Source: Kiritimatiellia bacterium
Lineage (GTDB): Bacteria; Verrucomicrobiota; Kiritimatiellia; B70-G9
Reading direction: 5' to 3'
DNA: 6,126 nucleotides
NCBI GenBank assembly: GCA_012961745.1
Contig: DTYT01000202.1
Location: forward strand, 1 to 6,126
Position numbers and translations under genes: made by a program. The notes under the pieces are model-generated. The model was given only the letters and a program-made list of their open reading frames with translations, did not search any database and was not told where the DNA came from. How positions within the stretch are numbered: position 1 is the stretch's first letter; each line of letters begins with the position of its first letter. This document shows, piece by piece, positions 5,594 through 6,126 of this stretch.

Positions 5594-6126
5594 ATGAGCC
5601 CGAGACGCGATCACATCGCGCCCCTTCTGGAGGTGGACGCACTTACGGTTCACTTCGAGACGCCTTCGGGTGTGGTCCACGCGGTAGAGGAAGTCTCGTT
5701 TCATATGGAGGCCGGGGAGTGCTGCGCTATGGTCGGGGAAAGCGCTTGCGGGAAAACGGTTACCGCTCTGGCTCTTTCACGTCTGATACACTGTCCGCCG
5801 GGACGCTACGCCTCCGGCCGAATCCTTTTCCGCGGCCGCGACATCCTTTCCCTTACCCATCCAGAGCTACGCCGCCTCCGGGGCAACCGCATTTCCTATA
5901 TCTTCCAGGAGCCGGCCGTCGCCCTGAACCCCGTATTCCGGATCGGCTTCCAGATCGGTGAGGCCATCCGGCTCCATCGGGGAATCAAAGACGTCTACCC
6001 GCAGGTCGAACATCTCCTCGAAATGGTGGGGATGCCCGATCCCCGTGCCGCCCTCCACAGTTACCCCCATCAGCTCAGCGGCGGCATGCAGCAGCGGGCG
6101 ATGATTGCCATGGCGCTGGCGTGCAA
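5594..6126 (+). CDS. peptide ABC transporter ATP-binding protein, OppD/DppD type (partial, runs off the right edge)
   Basis: This is the cytoplasmic ATPase that powers the importer. The frame is open from the ATG at 5594 to the window end: 177 full codons of an expected 320-350. It starts in the usual way (LLEVDALTVHFETPSGVVHAV). The Walker A motif is GESACGKT (48-55), the Q-loop is in YIFQEP (Gln105), followed by LNPVF as is typical for this subfamily. YPHQLSGGMQQRAMIAMAL (157-175) contains the ABC signature LSGGM (161-165). Walker B, the H-loop and the C-terminal oligopeptide-transporter extension lie beyond the edge. The Walker A keeps the essential Gly, Lys and Thr but departs from the common GESG(S/C)GKS in two or three places. 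The gene begins one base after the second permease. In such operons a partner ATPase (OppF/DppF type) usually follows. Confidence 0.93.
   Translation, partial: MSPRRDHIAPLLEVDALTVHFETPSGVVHAVEEVSFHMEAGECCAMVGESACGKTVTALALSRLIHCPPGRYASGRILFRGRDILSLTHPELRRLRGNRISYIFQEPAVALNPVFRIGFQIGEAIRLHRGIKDVYPQVEHLLEMVGMPDPRAALHSYPHQLSGGMQQRAMIAMALAC

Overview
The window is a compact bacterial segment in which every gene lies on the + strand. No gap between genes is longer than 36 bases. Base composition is GC-rich (roughly 60% by eye) and looks even throughout. SecG, a lipoprotein-type solute-binding protein and a class 1 triose-phosphate isomerase all point to a bacterium. The order pgk-tpiA-secG, and a peptide permease with a very long first extracytoplasmic loop, fit lineages such as the PVC group or related, mostly uncultured phyla. 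That placement is inference and weakly held.

Layout: positions 1-44 are the last codons of a phosphoglycerate kinase gene (pgk). Next come triose-phosphate isomerase (tpiA, 81-857) and the preprotein translocase subunit SecG (854-1291), joined by a 4-base ATGA stop/start overlap. After 10 bases an ABC importer of the oligopeptide/dipeptide (Opp/Dpp) family begins: a solute-binding lipoprotein (1302-3179), a first permease of OppB/DppB type (3176-4591), a second permease of OppC/DppC type (4588-5592) and the first ATPase, OppD/DppD type (from 5594, cut off by the window end). Binding protein to permease 1, and permease 1 to permease 2, also join through ATGA overlaps. The ATPase starts one base after the second permease stops.

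How the genes work together: Pgk and TpiA are glycolytic/gluconeogenic enzymes and SecG belongs to the SecYEG export channel. The four transporter genes would make one importer: a membrane-anchored binding protein delivers a peptide (or another small solute) to the two-permease channel, and ATPases drive transport. A second ATPase (OppF/DppF type) would be expected just beyond the right edge. The tight spacing suggests one polycistronic transcript; I see no convincing promoter or terminator inside the window.

Most unusual feature: permease 1 is 471 residues long, against roughly 310-340 in typical family members. The extra length is an insert of about 150 residues in the first extracytoplasmic loop. 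Most of it reads like a beta-sandwich domain, with a strand pattern resembling carbohydrate-binding-module (galactose-binding-like) folds. This is the best candidate here for something undescribed.
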